A stretch of 64,000 nt of DNA from an uncultured Propionibacteriaceae bacterium. Its GTDB lineage: Bacteria; Actinomycetota; Actinomycetes; Propionibacteriales; Propionibacteriaceae. A program made the translations under genes and the position numbers. The notes under the pieces are model-generated. The model searched no databases. It was not told the DNA's origin and worked only from the letters and a program-made list of their open reading frames with translations. This document shows, piece by piece, positions 33,523-42,363 of this stretch; positions within the stretch are counted from its first letter, which is position 1, and the number at the start of each line of letters is the position of its first letter. The stretch covers positions 104,422 through 168,421 of the forward strand of contig CAKZHP010000133.1 in assembly GCA_936924635.1 (NCBI GenBank), given 5' to 3'.

Positions 33523-33909
33523 TCAGCGCGGCTGAGACTCCACGACCGCGTCGCCTCCCCAGCCGCTGGCCCCTGGCAGCGGGCCGAGGCGCTCCTCGGC
33601 CGCGTCGGCGAGATCGGCCAGGTCGGCGAGCGCGAGGGTCATCCGTACGCGATCCTCCGGCCCCACGGGCGTCTCCTCCTCGGCCCAGTGCGCCAGCGCC
33701 TCGGGCAGCAGCCCCACGGGCAGGCGCCCCTGGCGGTTGACCACCCGCCACCACGGCAGGCCCGGCTGGTCGTTCAGCGCCATGCACCGGCCGACCATCC
33801 GGGCGCTCATCCCGAGCAGCTCGGCGATGTCCCCGTACGCGACCACACGGCCCGACGGCACGAGGCGCACGACCTCGTACACCTGCTCCCGCAGCGTCGG
33901 CTGAGCCAC
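33523..33909 (-). CDS. Alkyltransferase-like (ATL) DNA-lesion recognition protein
   Basis: A 128-aa MGMT-family domain. The active-site PCHR of true alkyltransferases is replaced by PWWRVVN (W53 and W54), so the methyl-accepting cysteine is absent. ATL proteins of this type bind O6-alkylguanine and flag it for nucleotide excision repair. The GRVVAYGDIAELLGM helix-turn-helix and ARMVGRCMALNDQPGLPWW (about 36-54) are intact. GTG start. An extra 30 or so residues follow the usual ATL end. Confidence 0.85.
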   Translation of the reverse strand: MAQPTLREQVYEVVRLVPSGRVVAYGDIAELLGMSARMVGRCMALNDQPGLPWWRVVNRQGRLPVGLLPEALAHWAEEETPVGPEDRVRMTLALADLADLADAAEERLGPLPGASGWGGDAVVESQPR

Positions 33910-34049
33910 CTGTCTCGCTCCTCGGTCGGACCGAGGCCACCCTAGCCAGGGTGCCGCTCGACCACCTCGCGCACGCCACCGCCGCCGGGGCTGGCGTTGT
34001 GGGCGTGGACCGGTCTGCCTGACGCGGATCGCACGTACGCCGCCGTGCG

Positions 34050-34291
34050 TCAGGCCAGGCTCTCTCCCCGCCGGGAGGCACGGGTCCCGAGCATGGAGGA
34101 GTCACCGAGATCCCCAGCCGCAGCGCACCGTCGGTCGGGTCGGTGCGGTCGCGCCACCACCAGTACGCGAGGTGGCCGGCCATGTGCCCGCTGACGACGT
34201 CGCCGACGGCCGCCGCGCCGAGGACGGCGGCCGCGCCGCCGCCGAGCATCAGTGCGCGGCGTCGCGCCACCCGGCGGGGACGATCCGTCAT
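34050..34291 (-). CDS. Small membrane-anchored protein, probably frameshifted near its end
   Basis: Starts ATGA-coupled to the PadR locus with a twin-arginine-like, Arg-rich leader and one hydrophobic span (MTDRPRRVARRRALMLGGGA, then AVLGAAAVGDVVSG). After about residue 65 the frame runs on into an Arg/Pro-rich shadow that overlaps the ATL gene. A one-base change near 34094 would instead end the protein at 34050 with a plausible tail. Function unknown; expressed with the regulator if functional. Confidence 0.35.
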
Positions 34292-34661
34292 GCCCGAGCC
34301 TGGCCGACCGCGGGCTCGGAGATCTCCGCCCGCTCGAGGTAGGAGCCGAAGGCGAGTGTCAGCAGGAACGGCAGCCGTACGGTTCCGGGCCCCGGCCGCT
34401 GCGACAGCCGCACTGTGAACGCGGCCCGCCCCGCAGCGGTGATGGTGAACGGTCGCGCCTCGCGCTTGCCCTTCTCCCCCTCCTCGACCAACCCGGACCT
34501 GGCCATGGTGGCCAGCTCTCGGTAGACCTGGCTGCGCGTCACGGTCCAGAAGTAGAAGAACCGGTGCTGCGCCGTCTCGGCCAGGCCCAACCGGTGTTCG
34601 GCCCCTCGTGCAGCAGGCCGAGCAGCAGGGCCGCCGTCGCGTTCGGCGGGGCGTCGGTCAT
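34288..34661 (-). pseudogene. PadR-family transcriptional regulator, frameshifted
   Basis: Two frames give one normal PadR protein: MTDAPPNATAALLLGLLHEG then NTGW from the ATG at 34661. The rest (LAETAQHRFFYFWTVTRSQV, then YRELATMARSGLVEEGEKGK, then FTITAAGRAAF) is in another frame, ending at 34288. They join if one G is added to the CCC (minus-strand GGG) run at 34586-34588. PadR proteins are winged-helix repressors; the target here would be the small membrane protein coupled downstream by ATGA. As written the gene is broken. Confidence 0.7.
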
Positions 34662-34751
34662 CGCGCGCTCCCGGTCGCGTCGCCCCCCACACGGGGGGTC
34701 AGCCGTCGCTCGGGGGCGAGCCCCGGGCGCCCCCAGGCCCGGCACCAACGG

Positions 34752-35558
34752 TCAGCCATGGAAGGCTGCTCGCACGACGGTCTCGTACACGCCTCTCGTC
34801 GCCGCCACGACCAGGCGTGGCCGCGTGTGCGACGTCGGCCCCTCTGAGGTCGCACCGATGGCCGGCGACCAGTGGCCGCCGTCGCTCATCCGCGCCTCTC
34901 CCCCGAGCTCGCGCACCATCAGCGCGCCGGGCACATGGTCCCAGGGCTTCGGGCGCGGCCCGTACACCAGCGCGTCGATCTCGCCTGTCAGCAGACGCGG
35001 GTAGTCGACACCGCAGCAGAACCGCGTCGCCCCGACGGCGCCCACGAGCTCCGGATCCATGCCCCGCAGACCGCGGCTCGAGGCCTCCACCACCGGGCGC
35101 TCGCTCCGGGGCAGCGCGGACAGGCGCTCGTCGTTGCAGGTCACGCCGGAACCCTGCTCCGCCACGTACGCGCGCTGGTGCTCGGGCTGCCAGATCCAGC
35201 CCCGCACCCCCTCGCCGCGCACCAGCTCGCCCACCATGACGGCGTGGTCGGGGCTGCCATTCACGAAGTTGCGGGTGCCGTCGACCGGGTCGACGACGAA
35301 CGCGTGCTCGGCCACCGGCAGAACGCGGAGCAGGCCCGGGTCGGCGAAGGTGGCTTCCTCCCCCACCACCAGGGCGTCCGGGTACGCGGACCGCAACGCC
35401 GCGGTGATCTCGGCCTCCGACTCCCGGTCGGCCACCGTGACCAGGTCGCCCGGCTGCTTCTCGTGGATCTCCGCGCTGCTGAGGCTCCGGAACCGCGGCG
35501 TGATCACGCGGGCCGCCACGTCCTGCATCAGCGCCAGGATGTCGAGCGCGCCGGTCAT
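34752..35558 (-). CDS. Inositol monophosphatase family phosphatase
   Basis: A 268-aa Mg-dependent sugar-phosphatase fold. GEEATF (66-71), the metal-binding DPVDGTRNF (90-98) and PWDHVPGAL with its catalytic-site aspartate are intact. Members hydrolyse inositol phosphate, histidinol phosphate or PAP; the substrate is not determinable, though a histidinol-phosphatase-like role is common in actinobacteria. Its start overlaps the P-ATPase stop by four bases (ATGA), so the two are co-transcribed. Confidence 0.88.
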   Translation of the reverse strand: MTGALDILALMQDVAARVITPRFRSLSSAEIHEKQPGDLVTVADRESEAEITAALRSAYPDALVVGEEATFADPGLLRVLPVAEHAFVVDPVDGTRNFVNGSPDHAVMVGELVRGEGVRGWIWQPEHQRAYVAEQGSGVTCNDERLSALPRSERPVVEASSRGLRGMDPELVGAVGATRFCCGVDYPRLLTGEIDALVYGPRPKPWDHVPGALMVRELGGEARMSDGGHWSPAIGATSEGPTSHTRPRLVVAATRGVYETVVRAAFHG

Positions 35559-38011
35559 GACCGTCGCCTCTGCTCGGGACGATGGTGCTCATGAGGCGGC
35601 GCCGTGTGTGGGCGCGTGCCCAGCGGACGCTCGGCCGGGCTCGGTGGCTGCCGGTGCCGGTGCGTCGCGTGGCCCGCCTCCGGCGTCGGCTCGCTGCCGC
35701 GCGACACCCGGTAGGCGATCTCGACGATCGCTGCACCGATGGCGCCTCCCACGAGGCCGTACAGGAGCGCGTCCGGGCTCGGGGCGATCGAGAAGAACGC
35801 GCGGCCCACCGGCAGCAGGTACGCGAGCGCGGCCAGGGCCACCATGACGACGATGACCGCCACCTTCCACGGCGCGTACGGACGGGCCAGGCAACCCAGC
35901 AGCCAGAAGCTGGTCATCAGCAGCGCGGTGAGGGCGGCCGTGCTGGCCACTGCTCCCCCGCCGGGCCCGGTGGCCAGCAGCGCGAAGACGACGAACGCGG
36001 TGAGCCCGCTGATGACGCCGGCGGGTATCGCGATCGTGAGCACCCTGCGCAGGAACCCCGGCCGGTACCGCTGCGAGTTCGGCCCCAGCGCCAAGATGGC
36101 AGCCGGGATGCCGATGGTGAGCGTGGAGACCAGCGTGAGCTGGGCAGGCAGGAAGGGGTAGGCCAGCCCGAGCACCGCTGCCGCGACGATGGCCACCGCG
36201 CTCATCACGTTCTTCGTGACGAAGAGCGCGGCCACCCGCTCCACGTTGCCGATCAGGCGGCGGCCCTCAGCGAGCACGTTGGGGAGGTGGGAGAACCGGG
36301 AGTCGAGCAGCACCAGCTGGGCGACCGCCTTCGTCGCCTGCGCGCCGTTGCCCATGGCGATGCCGATGTCGGCGTCCTTGAGCGCGAGCACGTCGTTGAC
36401 GCCGTCGCCGGTCATCGCGACCACGTGGCCCTGGGACTGCAGCGCCCGCACCAGCGCGCGCTTCTGGGGCGGGGTGACCCGGCCGAACACCGTCGTGCGC
36501 TCCACGACGTCGGCGAGCGCAGCCGGGTCGTCGGGGAGCGTCTTCGCGTCCACCGGCTCGCCCACGTCGAGGCCCACGCGGCGGCCCACCGCCGCGACCG
36601 TACGCGGGGTGTCGCCCGAGATCACGATCACCCGGACTCCCTGCTCGGCGAAGAACTGGAGCGTCTGCCGCGCGTCGTCGCGGATGACCTCCGAGAGCAC
36701 CACCAGCGCCGCCGGCCGGGCACCCGACAGCCCGCCATCAGGCCCGGGCAGCCGTTCCGCCGAGCACAGCACCAGCACCCGGCGGCCGGTGTCGGTGATG
36801 GTCCCGACCTGGGCCAGCAGCTCGTCGTCCCCCCGCGCCAGCACCTCGGGGGCGCCCATCACCCAGGGCTCACCGTCGACGACACCGCCGCTCCACTGCC
36901 GGGCCGAGGAGAACGCCACCCGCTCGGTCACGGTGAGCCCGGGGTCGGGGACGGCCGCCGCGATCGCCCGCCCCGTCTGGTTCTGCCCCTCGCCGTGGCA
37001 CAGGGCTCCCAGCACCTGGGTCACGCGGCCCGGGTCCGCGCCGGGGAGCGGCTGCATCTCCTCGTACGCGATCGTGCCCTCGGTAAGCGTGCCGGTCTTG
37101 TCGACGCAGATCACGTCGACCCGGGCCAGGCCCTCCACCGCCGGCAGCTCCTGGACCAGCGCCTGCTTGCGCGTCAGCTGCAGCGCGGCCAGCAGGAACG
37201 CCAGCGTCGTCAGCACCACGAGGCCCTCCGGCACCAGCCCCACCATGCCGGCAGCGGCACGGAGCACCACCTGCCGCCAGCCCAGGTCGCCGACGGCACG
37301 CCACTGGGAGACCACGGAGATCGGCAGCGCGACGATCACGACCCAGGTGAGCCATCGCAGCAGCACGTTCGTCGAGTGCTGCACCTCGGAGTGGGCGCGG
37401 GTGAACTGCCGCGCCTCGCCCGCGAGCTTCTGCGCCGTGGCCGACGCCCCGACCACCTCAGCGGTGAACCAGCCGGAACCGGCCACGACCACCGTGCCGC
37501 TCGACACCGGGTCGCCGGGGGTCTTGGCGACGGAGTCAGACTCACCTGTGAGGTTGGACTCGTCGACGTCGAGGTTCTCGGCGACCAGCAGCGGCCCGTC
37601 GGCGCACACCTGGTCGCCCTGCTGGAGCCGCACCACGTCGCCCTGCACGACCTCGCCGGTGTCGAGGGTCACCTGCTCGCCGTCGCGCAGGACGGTGGCC
37701 GTCGGGGCGTGGAGCACCGCCAGCGAGTCGAGCTTGCGCTTGGCGTGCCACTCCTGGGCGATGCCCAGCACCGAGTTGAAGACCAGCGCCAGGCCGAACA
37801 GCGCGTTCTTCCAGGAGCCGGTCAGCAGCACCAGCACCAGGATGGCGCCCAGCAGACCGTTGAACCGGGTGAAGACGTTGGCCCTGACGATCTCGGACAG
37901 GGGCCTGCTGGTGACCTGCTCGGTGCGGTTGGTCTGGCCGGCCGCGACCCGGCTCGCGACCTCGCCCGACGTGAGGCCGCGCAGCTCGGATGTGGGCCGG
38001 GAGATCGTCAT
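35555..38011 (-). CDS. ctpE: Cation-transporting P-type ATPase, CtpE-like
   Basis: An 818-aa P2-type pump. The A domain has TGES (155-158), the transport site PEGL (261-264), the phosphorylated aspartate D304 in DKTGTLT, GDGVNDVLALKDADIG in the P domain, and about ten membrane spans. The early SLAVLHAPTATVLRDGEQV layout matches mycobacterial CtpE, reported to take up calcium. Calcium or magnesium is therefore the likely ion (inference). The ATG at 38011 lacks a good ribosome site; two overlapping inverted repeats start only three bases upstream. Confidence 0.9.
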   Translation of the reverse strand: MTISRPTSELRGLTSGEVASRVAAGQTNRTEQVTSRPLSEIVRANVFTRFNGLLGAILVLVLLTGSWKNALFGLALVFNSVLGIAQEWHAKRKLDSLAVLHAPTATVLRDGEQVTLDTGEVVQGDVVRLQQGDQVCADGPLLVAENLDVDESNLTGESDSVAKTPGDPVSSGTVVVAGSGWFTAEVVGASATAQKLAGEARQFTRAHSEVQHSTNVLLRWLTWVVIVALPISVVSQWRAVGDLGWRQVVLRAAAGMVGLVPEGLVVLTTLAFLLAALQLTRKQALVQELPAVEGLARVDVICVDKTGTLTEGTIAYEEMQPLPGADPGRVTQVLGALCHGEGQNQTGRAIAAAVPDPGLTVTERVAFSSARQWSGGVVDGEPWVMGAPEVLARGDDELLAQVGTITDTGRRVLVLCSAERLPGPDGGLSGARPAALVVLSEVIRDDARQTLQFFAEQGVRVIVISGDTPRTVAAVGRRVGLDVGEPVDAKTLPDDPAALADVVERTTVFGRVTPPQKRALVRALQSQGHVVAMTGDGVNDVLALKDADIGIAMGNGAQATKAVAQLVLLDSRFSHLPNVLAEGRRLIGNVERVAALFVTKNVMSAVAIVAAAVLGLAYPFLPAQLTLVSTLTIGIPAAILALGPNSQRYRPGFLRRVLTIAIPAGVISGLTAFVVFALLATGPGGGAVASTAALTALLMTSFWLLGCLARPYAPWKVAVIVVMVALAALAYLLPVGRAFFSIAPSPDALLYGLVGGAIGAAIVEIAYRVSRGSEPTPEAGHATHRHRQPPSPAERPLGTRPHTAPPHEHHRPEQRRRS

Positions 38012-38013
38012 GC

Positions 38014-38055
38014 GCGAAGGATATCGGCGGGCTCCGACAGTCCTTCGCGGAGCCC
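38014..38055 (-). promoter_or_regulatory. Overlapping inverted repeats in the ctpE leader
   Basis: Read toward ctpE the order is GGGCTCCG, CGAAGGA, CTGT, CGGAGCCC, seven bases, TCCTTCGC, then two bases and the ATG. GGGCTCCG pairs with CGGAGCCC and GCGAAGGA with TCCTTCGC, both perfect 8-bp stems that interleave (38029-38036 with 38048-38055; 38014-38021 with 38041-38048). They share one base, so they act as mutually exclusive hairpins or a tight pseudoknot next to the start codon. Regulatory role is inferred. Confidence 0.55.
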
Positions 38056-38067
38056 GGGGGACGGCGC

Positions 38068-38097
38068 GGCCCGGACCCCACGCAGGGGGCCCGGGCC
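38068..38097 (-). terminator. GC-rich hairpin between the symporter remnant and ctpE
   Basis: GGCCCGG and CCGGGCC close an inner CCCC/GGGG stem with a short loop, 20 bases past the GPH pseudogene stop. No T-tract. Confidence 0.45.
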
Positions 38098-38117
38098 GGC
38101 GACTCGGCGATGCAGGC

Positions 38118-39586
38118 TCAGCGCTGGGTCTCGATCTCCTCGCCGTCGGAGAGCACCAGGTGCCCCGAGACGGCCTTGCGGGCCTCGGACTCGTCGCGGA
38201 TCTGGTCGAAGACCTTGTCGGTCAGCGGGTACTTCCAGAACACCAGCATCGCGAGCACCGCCGCGATGGCCGGCAGCGGGCCGATCGTGAACCGGATCGT
38301 CGTGAGCGCCGACTCGGGCTGCACGGGCGACGGGTTGGCCGCGGAAGCCGAGATGTACCCGCCGGCGGCGAGCATCGCGGCACCCAGGGCACCACCGATC
38401 GACTGCGTGATCTTGCGGGTGAAGGAGAACAGTGCGTAGGTGGCGCCCTCCGACCGCTTGCCGGTCTTCCACTCGCCGTACTCGACGGTGTCAGCCTCGA
38501 GGCCGAACATGACGTGTTGATGAGCGAGGCGCCGACGCCCTTGATGGCCAGGAAGACCAGGGCCAGGACCAGCGCACCGGCGGGCACGAAGAACAGCGAC
38601 ACACCGCCGACGACCGTGAACAGACCGCAGTACTGGAAGACGTTCTTCTTGCCGAACTTCCCGATCAGCCAGGGAATGATCGGCGTGATCAGCAGCGCGA
38701 TGCCGGAGTTCACCAGCGCCATCGGGCCGGTGTAGGCGATGTCGCCCAGGATGTACTGCGCGTAGTAGGCCGACGAGCCGCCGACCGCGAACAGGCCGAT
38801 CAGGTAGAAGAAGCTGGCGGCGCAGAGGATGCCGAGCGGCTTGTTCACCTTGAGGGTGGCGAAGGTCTCCTTCATCGACACGCTCGGCTGGGTGCGGACC
38901 ACGCCCTCCTTGGTCAGCAGGAAGGTGAGGAAGTAGCAGATCGAGCCGAGCACGATGAAGGCCAGCGTGGTCTGCGTGAAGATGCTCTGCACCCGCGCCT
39001 GGTAGTCGGCCGGCGCGAGGGTGGTGCGCAGCTTGCGGACGTCGGACACCTTGGCGCCGATGTAGTACGACAGCAGGACACCGCCGACCGCGGCCCCGAA
39101 GGCTCGCGCGGCCACGAGCTTGGCCCGCTCGTTGACTGACTGCGTCATGGCGGAGGCCAGCGACCCGTAAGGGATGTTGACCAGCGAGTAGAGCAGGCCC
39201 AGGACCGCGTACGTGAGGTAGGCGTAGAGCAGCTTCGTGCCGTCACCGAGACCGGCCGGGACCCGGAAGGTGAGGAAGCTGAGGAACAGCAGCGGCACGG
39301 CGAAGAACAGGATGAAGGGGCGGAACTTGCCCCACCGGGTCATGGTGCGGTCGACGAGACGACCGGCGATCAGGTCGGCGAACGCGTCCCACAACCGCAC
39401 GACGAGGAACATCGTGGCCACCGCGGCCGCCGAGATGCCCGCGACGTCGGTGTAGTAGTACAGCAGGAACGACGTTTACAGCAAGAAGGCCAGGTTGTTC
39501 GCGAAGTCGCCCAAGCCGTAGCCGAAGACGGACGAGAACGGCAGCCTGGCCTTGGCGGCCTCCTGCTCGGCGGTGAGGTTGCTCAT
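38118..39586 (-). pseudogene. GPH-family sugar:cation symporter, broken
   Basis: Spliced together, the pieces give a normal MFS/GPH (MelB/XynP-like) symporter of about 488 aa with 12 spans. The start at 39586 (MSNLTAEQEAAKARLPFSSV, then FGYGLGDFANN) is cut by an in-frame TAA at 39476-39478, right after AFLL and before TSFLLYYYTDVAG. Reading resumes in the same frame to about 38512. There one base is missing, so GVGASLINT and the following MFGLEADTVEYGEWKTGKRS are in different frames. The C-terminal part then runs to 38118. Two separate lesions make this a convincing loss of a sugar transporter. No sugar-utilisation genes adjoin it. Confidence 0.85.
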
Positions 39587-39680
39587 CGGGGGCGACTCCT
39601 GTGTGAACGTCGAGCACGGTCGAGGGCCCAGTAGATGCCCCCGCGCCCCCTGCTGCCGCCCTGTTGCCGTCAGTTGCTCC

Positions 39681-40511
39681 TCAGATGTCCTGCGTGAAGT
39701 CGATCAGGCGCTCCACCTCGGTGACCAGGCCGCGGTCGAGGTCCTTCCAGGTACGCACCTTGGCCAGGATCGAGCGCCAGACCATCGCCGTGTCCGCCTG
39801 CGACCCGTGGGGCCAGCCCAGGCGCCGGCAGGTGCCCAACTTCCAGTCCTCCCCCTTGGGGACCGACGGCCAGGCCTTGATCCCTACGGTCTCCGGCCTG
39901 ACCGCCTGCCAGATGTCGATGTGCTGGTGCCCGGTGACGAGCACGAACGTCCCGTACGGGCCGCGCGCGACCTGCTCGACGATGCGGGACTCCTTGCTCC
40001 CGGGCACGAGGTGGTCGACCAGCACCCCGAGCCGCCGCTCGTGGGTGGGGGCGAACTCGGCGACGATGGCCGGCAGGTCGTCGATGCCGCCCAGGAACTC
40101 GACGGCGACCCCGACGTGGCGCAGGTCGTCGCCCCAGACCTTCTCGACCAGCTCGGCGTCGTGGCGGCCCTCGACGTAGATCCGGGAGGGGGCGGCCACC
40201 TTGGCCGGGCCGACCTCGCCGATGCGGGAGCCGGAGGCGGTGTGGGTCGCCTTCGGCGGTGCCGTACGCGGCGGGGCGACCAGCTCGACCGGCTTGCCCT
40301 CCAGGAGGAAGCCGGTGCCCATCGGGAACGAGCGGCGCTTGAGCTTGCGGTCCTCCAGCACCACGATGCCGTTCTCCCACAGCACGACGGCGCCGCAGAA
40401 CCCGGTCAGCCCCTCCTCGACCACCATGTCCTTGGCGAGCGGGACCTTCGGCGGCGGGGTCTTCTTGGGCCGGTTCTCGGGGGCGAGCACGTCGCGGTAG
40501 CGGTCTGACAC
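39681..40511 (-). CDS. DUF3097 family protein
   Basis: A 276-aa soluble actinobacterial protein. It has a basic N-terminus (SDRYRDVLAPENRPKKTPP), a small beta barrel (GFCGAVVLWENGIVVLEDRK), then a nuclease-like or OLD/Toprim-like segment (IYVEGRHDAELVEKVWGDDL, LVDHLVPGSKE, VTGHQHIDIWQAV). The acidic EGRHDAE and DHLVPGSKE pieces suggest metal binding, but no activity is established. The GTG at 40511 matches the usual SDRY start and lies seven bases from a -10-like element. It diverges from the second DUF5709 gene. Confidence 0.85.
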   Translation of the reverse strand: MSDRYRDVLAPENRPKKTPPPKVPLAKDMVVEEGLTGFCGAVVLWENGIVVLEDRKLKRRSFPMGTGFLLEGKPVELVAPPRTAPPKATHTASGSRIGEVGPAKVAAPSRIYVEGRHDAELVEKVWGDDLRHVGVAVEFLGGIDDLPAIVAEFAPTHERRLGVLVDHLVPGSKESRIVEQVARGPYGTFVLVTGHQHIDIWQAVRPETVGIKAWPSVPKGEDWKLGTCRRLGWPHGSQADTAMVWRSILAKVRTWKDLDRGLVTEVERLIDFTQDI

Positions 40512-40518
40512 CCGCGAC

Positions 40519-40524
40519 AGGCTA
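40519..40524 (-). promoter_or_regulatory. -10 element of a probably leaderless transcript (DUF3097)
   Basis: On the minus strand TAGCCT ends seven bases before the GTG start at 40511; no Shine-Dalgarno is present. Confidence 0.45.
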
Positions 40525-40615
40525 GCCGCGCGCTCCCCGGCCACCCGGCCGACCCGCGGGCGGCCCTTCGGGCGTACGCGTTGTCGCCGCACCGGATCAC
40601 GGCAAGGATGGGGCC

Positions 40616-41065
40616 ATGAGCGATCTTTCGAACGAGCAGGGCGAGGGCGACTGGGGCTACGCGCAGCGTGACCTCGAGCAGCAGGCCGACGCCGACGTCA
40701 ACCTCGACGACCCGACCTCGACCGACAACGTGCCGTGGTCGCCGCCGGACCGCCAGCCCCGCGGCGCCGAGCTGGTCGGCGCCGAGGAGGGCCGCGGCGA
40801 GACCATCGAGCAGCGCATCCTCCAGGAGGAGCCGGAGGAGGGCACGGCCTACGGCGCTCCCGACTCCCGCGGCGAGGCGGACGACCAGCCCGGCGCCGAG
40901 GAGCCGGCCCGGACCCTGACGGAGGCGTACGACCGGGACGCGGCCGACGGTGACCTCTATGTGGTCGAGCTCGACGGCGACGAGGATGCCCTCGACGACG
41001 CCATCCCGGTCGGCGACCCGAGCGCCGACACGGGCCTCACCGGCGAGACGAACGCCGCCCTCTGA
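40616..41065 (+). CDS. DUF5709 domain protein (second copy)
   Basis: A 149-aa acidic hydrophilic protein. DLEQQADADVNLDDPTSTDN, NVPWSPPDRQPRGAELVG and GETIEQRILQEEPEEG (about 60-75) parallel the DUF5709 protein at 11.6 kb, and the tail is Asp/Glu-rich. Function unknown. The ATG lies six bases after AAGGAT. It ends before a large inverted repeat that separates it from convergent hemW. Confidence 0.75.
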   Translation: MSDLSNEQGEGDWGYAQRDLEQQADADVNLDDPTSTDNVPWSPPDRQPRGAELVGAEEGRGETIEQRILQEEPEEGTAYGAPDSRGEADDQPGAEEPARTLTEAYDRDAADGDLYVVELDGDEDALDDAIPVGDPSADTGLTGETNAAL

Positions 41066-41073
41066 CGAGGCAC

Positions 41074-41148
41074 CTGCACAACCGGTGCGCATACGTGCGC
41101 AGGTGCCCTCAGCGGCGACCAGCGCACATATGCACACCGGTTGTGCAG
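41074..41148. repeat. Long inverted repeat between convergent genes
   Basis: Arms 41074-41100 and 41122-41148 match at 25 of 27 positions around a 21-base loop. The outer 14 bases are perfect (CTGCACAACCGGTG with CACCGGTTGTGCAG). It starts nine bases after the DUF5709 stop and ends seven bases before the hemW stop. Its position suits a two-way terminator, but it is far longer than needed and the loop carries the GCGACCAG word found in the dispersed repeat. Confidence 0.85.
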
Positions 41149-41154
41149 ACGACC

Positions 41155-42363
41155 TCAGTCGAGCAGGTCGCGCACGACCGCGTCGGCGAGCAGCCGCCCC
41201 TCACGGGTGAGCCGCAGCCGGCTCGTGGACCCCGAGAGCAGACCGCGTTCCCGCAGACCGGGGACGCGGTCCTGCTCTGTCGGTGTGAGCACGGCCGGGT
41301 CGAGCCCCTCGGCGAGCCGGAGCTCCAGCAGCACCCGCTCCGTACGCCGGGTCTCGGCGTCGAGCACCTCGCGCCCGTGGCCCGGGCTCCGGCCCTCGGC
41401 GAGGCGCATGCTGTACGTCGCGGGGTGCTTCACGTTCCACCACCGCACCCCGCCGACGTGGGAGTGGGCGCCCGGGCCGAGGCCCCACCAGTCGGCCGAG
41501 CGCCAGTACGCGACGTTGTGGCGGCACTCGTGGCCGGGGCGCGCCCAGTTGCTCAGCTCGTACCACCCCAGCCCGGCTGCGACCAGCAGCTCGTCGGCCA
41601 GCAGGTACTTGTCGGCCAGGTCGTCGTCGTCGGGCATCGGCAGCTCTCCCCGCTTCACGCGCCGGGCCAGGGCGGTGCCCTCCTCGACGATCAGGGCGTA
41701 CGCGCTGACGTGGTCTGGCTCGGCGGCGAGCGCAGTCTCCAGCGACCCCCGCCAGTCGGAGAGCGACTCCCCCGGCGTCCCGTAGATCAGGTCGAGCGAG
41801 ACGTCGTCGAACCCGGCCGCGCGGGCCTCGGCGACCGCCCTCGCCGGGCGGCCAGGCGTGTGCACCCGGTCGAGGGTGGCCAGCACGTGCGGCGCCGCCG
41901 ACTGCATGCCGAACGACAGCCGCGTGAACCCGCCCGCGCGCAGCTCCGCCAACGAGGCCGGGGTCACCGACTCCGGGTTCGCCTCGGTGGTCACCTCGGC
42001 GTCGCCGGCCAGGTCGAACGCGTCGCGTACGGCGTCGAGGACCGCCACCAGCTCCGCGCTGGGCAGCAGGGTCGGCGTGCCGCCGCCCACGAAGACGGTG
42101 GTGACCCGACGCTCGCCCAGCACACGGCGAGCGAGGGCGACCTCGGCGTGGAGGGCGGCGGTGTACGAGTCGCGGGAGGCGCCGGGATCCGCGCCCAGTT
42201 CCGAAGCGGTGTAGGTGTTGAAGTCGCAGTAGCCGCACCGCGCACGGCAGAACGGCACGTGGACGTAGAGACTGAGCGGCCGCTCGGCCGAGCCGGCCAG
42301 CGCCTCGCCCGGCAGGCTGCCGTCGTCGGGCACCGGATCGCCCGGGGGAAGAGGTCCGGCCAT
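41155..42363 (-). CDS. hemW: Radical SAM protein HemW (coproporphyrinogen-oxidase-like)
   Basis: A 402-aa radical SAM enzyme. The 4Fe-4S cysteines are in CRARCGYC (C39, C43, C46), followed by GGGTPTLL and TEANPESVTP of the SAM-binding barrel and the HemW C-terminal domain (WNVKHPATYSMRLAEG). It is called HemW rather than HemN because it lacks the N-terminal trip-wire region; HemW inserts haem into respiratory proteins. Start chosen at the ATG 42363, giving the standard N-terminus. In related genomes it lies between lepA and hrcA, as it does here with several genes inserted. Confidence 0.92.
   Translation of the reverse strand: MAGPLPPGDPVPDDGSLPGEALAGSAERPLSLYVHVPFCRARCGYCDFNTYTASELGADPGASRDSYTAALHAEVALARRVLGERRVTTVFVGGGTPTLLPSAELVAVLDAVRDAFDLAGDAEVTTEANPESVTPASLAELRAGGFTRLSFGMQSAAPHVLATLDRVHTPGRPARAVAEARAAGFDDVSLDLIYGTPGESLSDWRGSLETALAAEPDHVSAYALIVEEGTALARRVKRGELPMPDDDDLADKYLLADELLVAAGLGWYELSNWARPGHECRHNVAYWRSADWWGLGPGAHSHVGGVRWWNVKHPATYSMRLAEGRSPGHGREVLDAETRRTERVLLELRLAEGLDPAVLTPTEQDRVPGLRERGLLSGSTSRLRLTREGRLLADAVVRDLLD

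Noticed and set aside
38014..38055. Classical H-type pseudoknot
   Set aside because: Zero bases between the two 5' arms make a full pseudoknot sterically unlikely; alternative hairpins are preferred.
41074..41148. tRNA or other structured RNA gene
   Set aside because: One long stem with a large loop; no cloverleaf or conserved tRNA bases.
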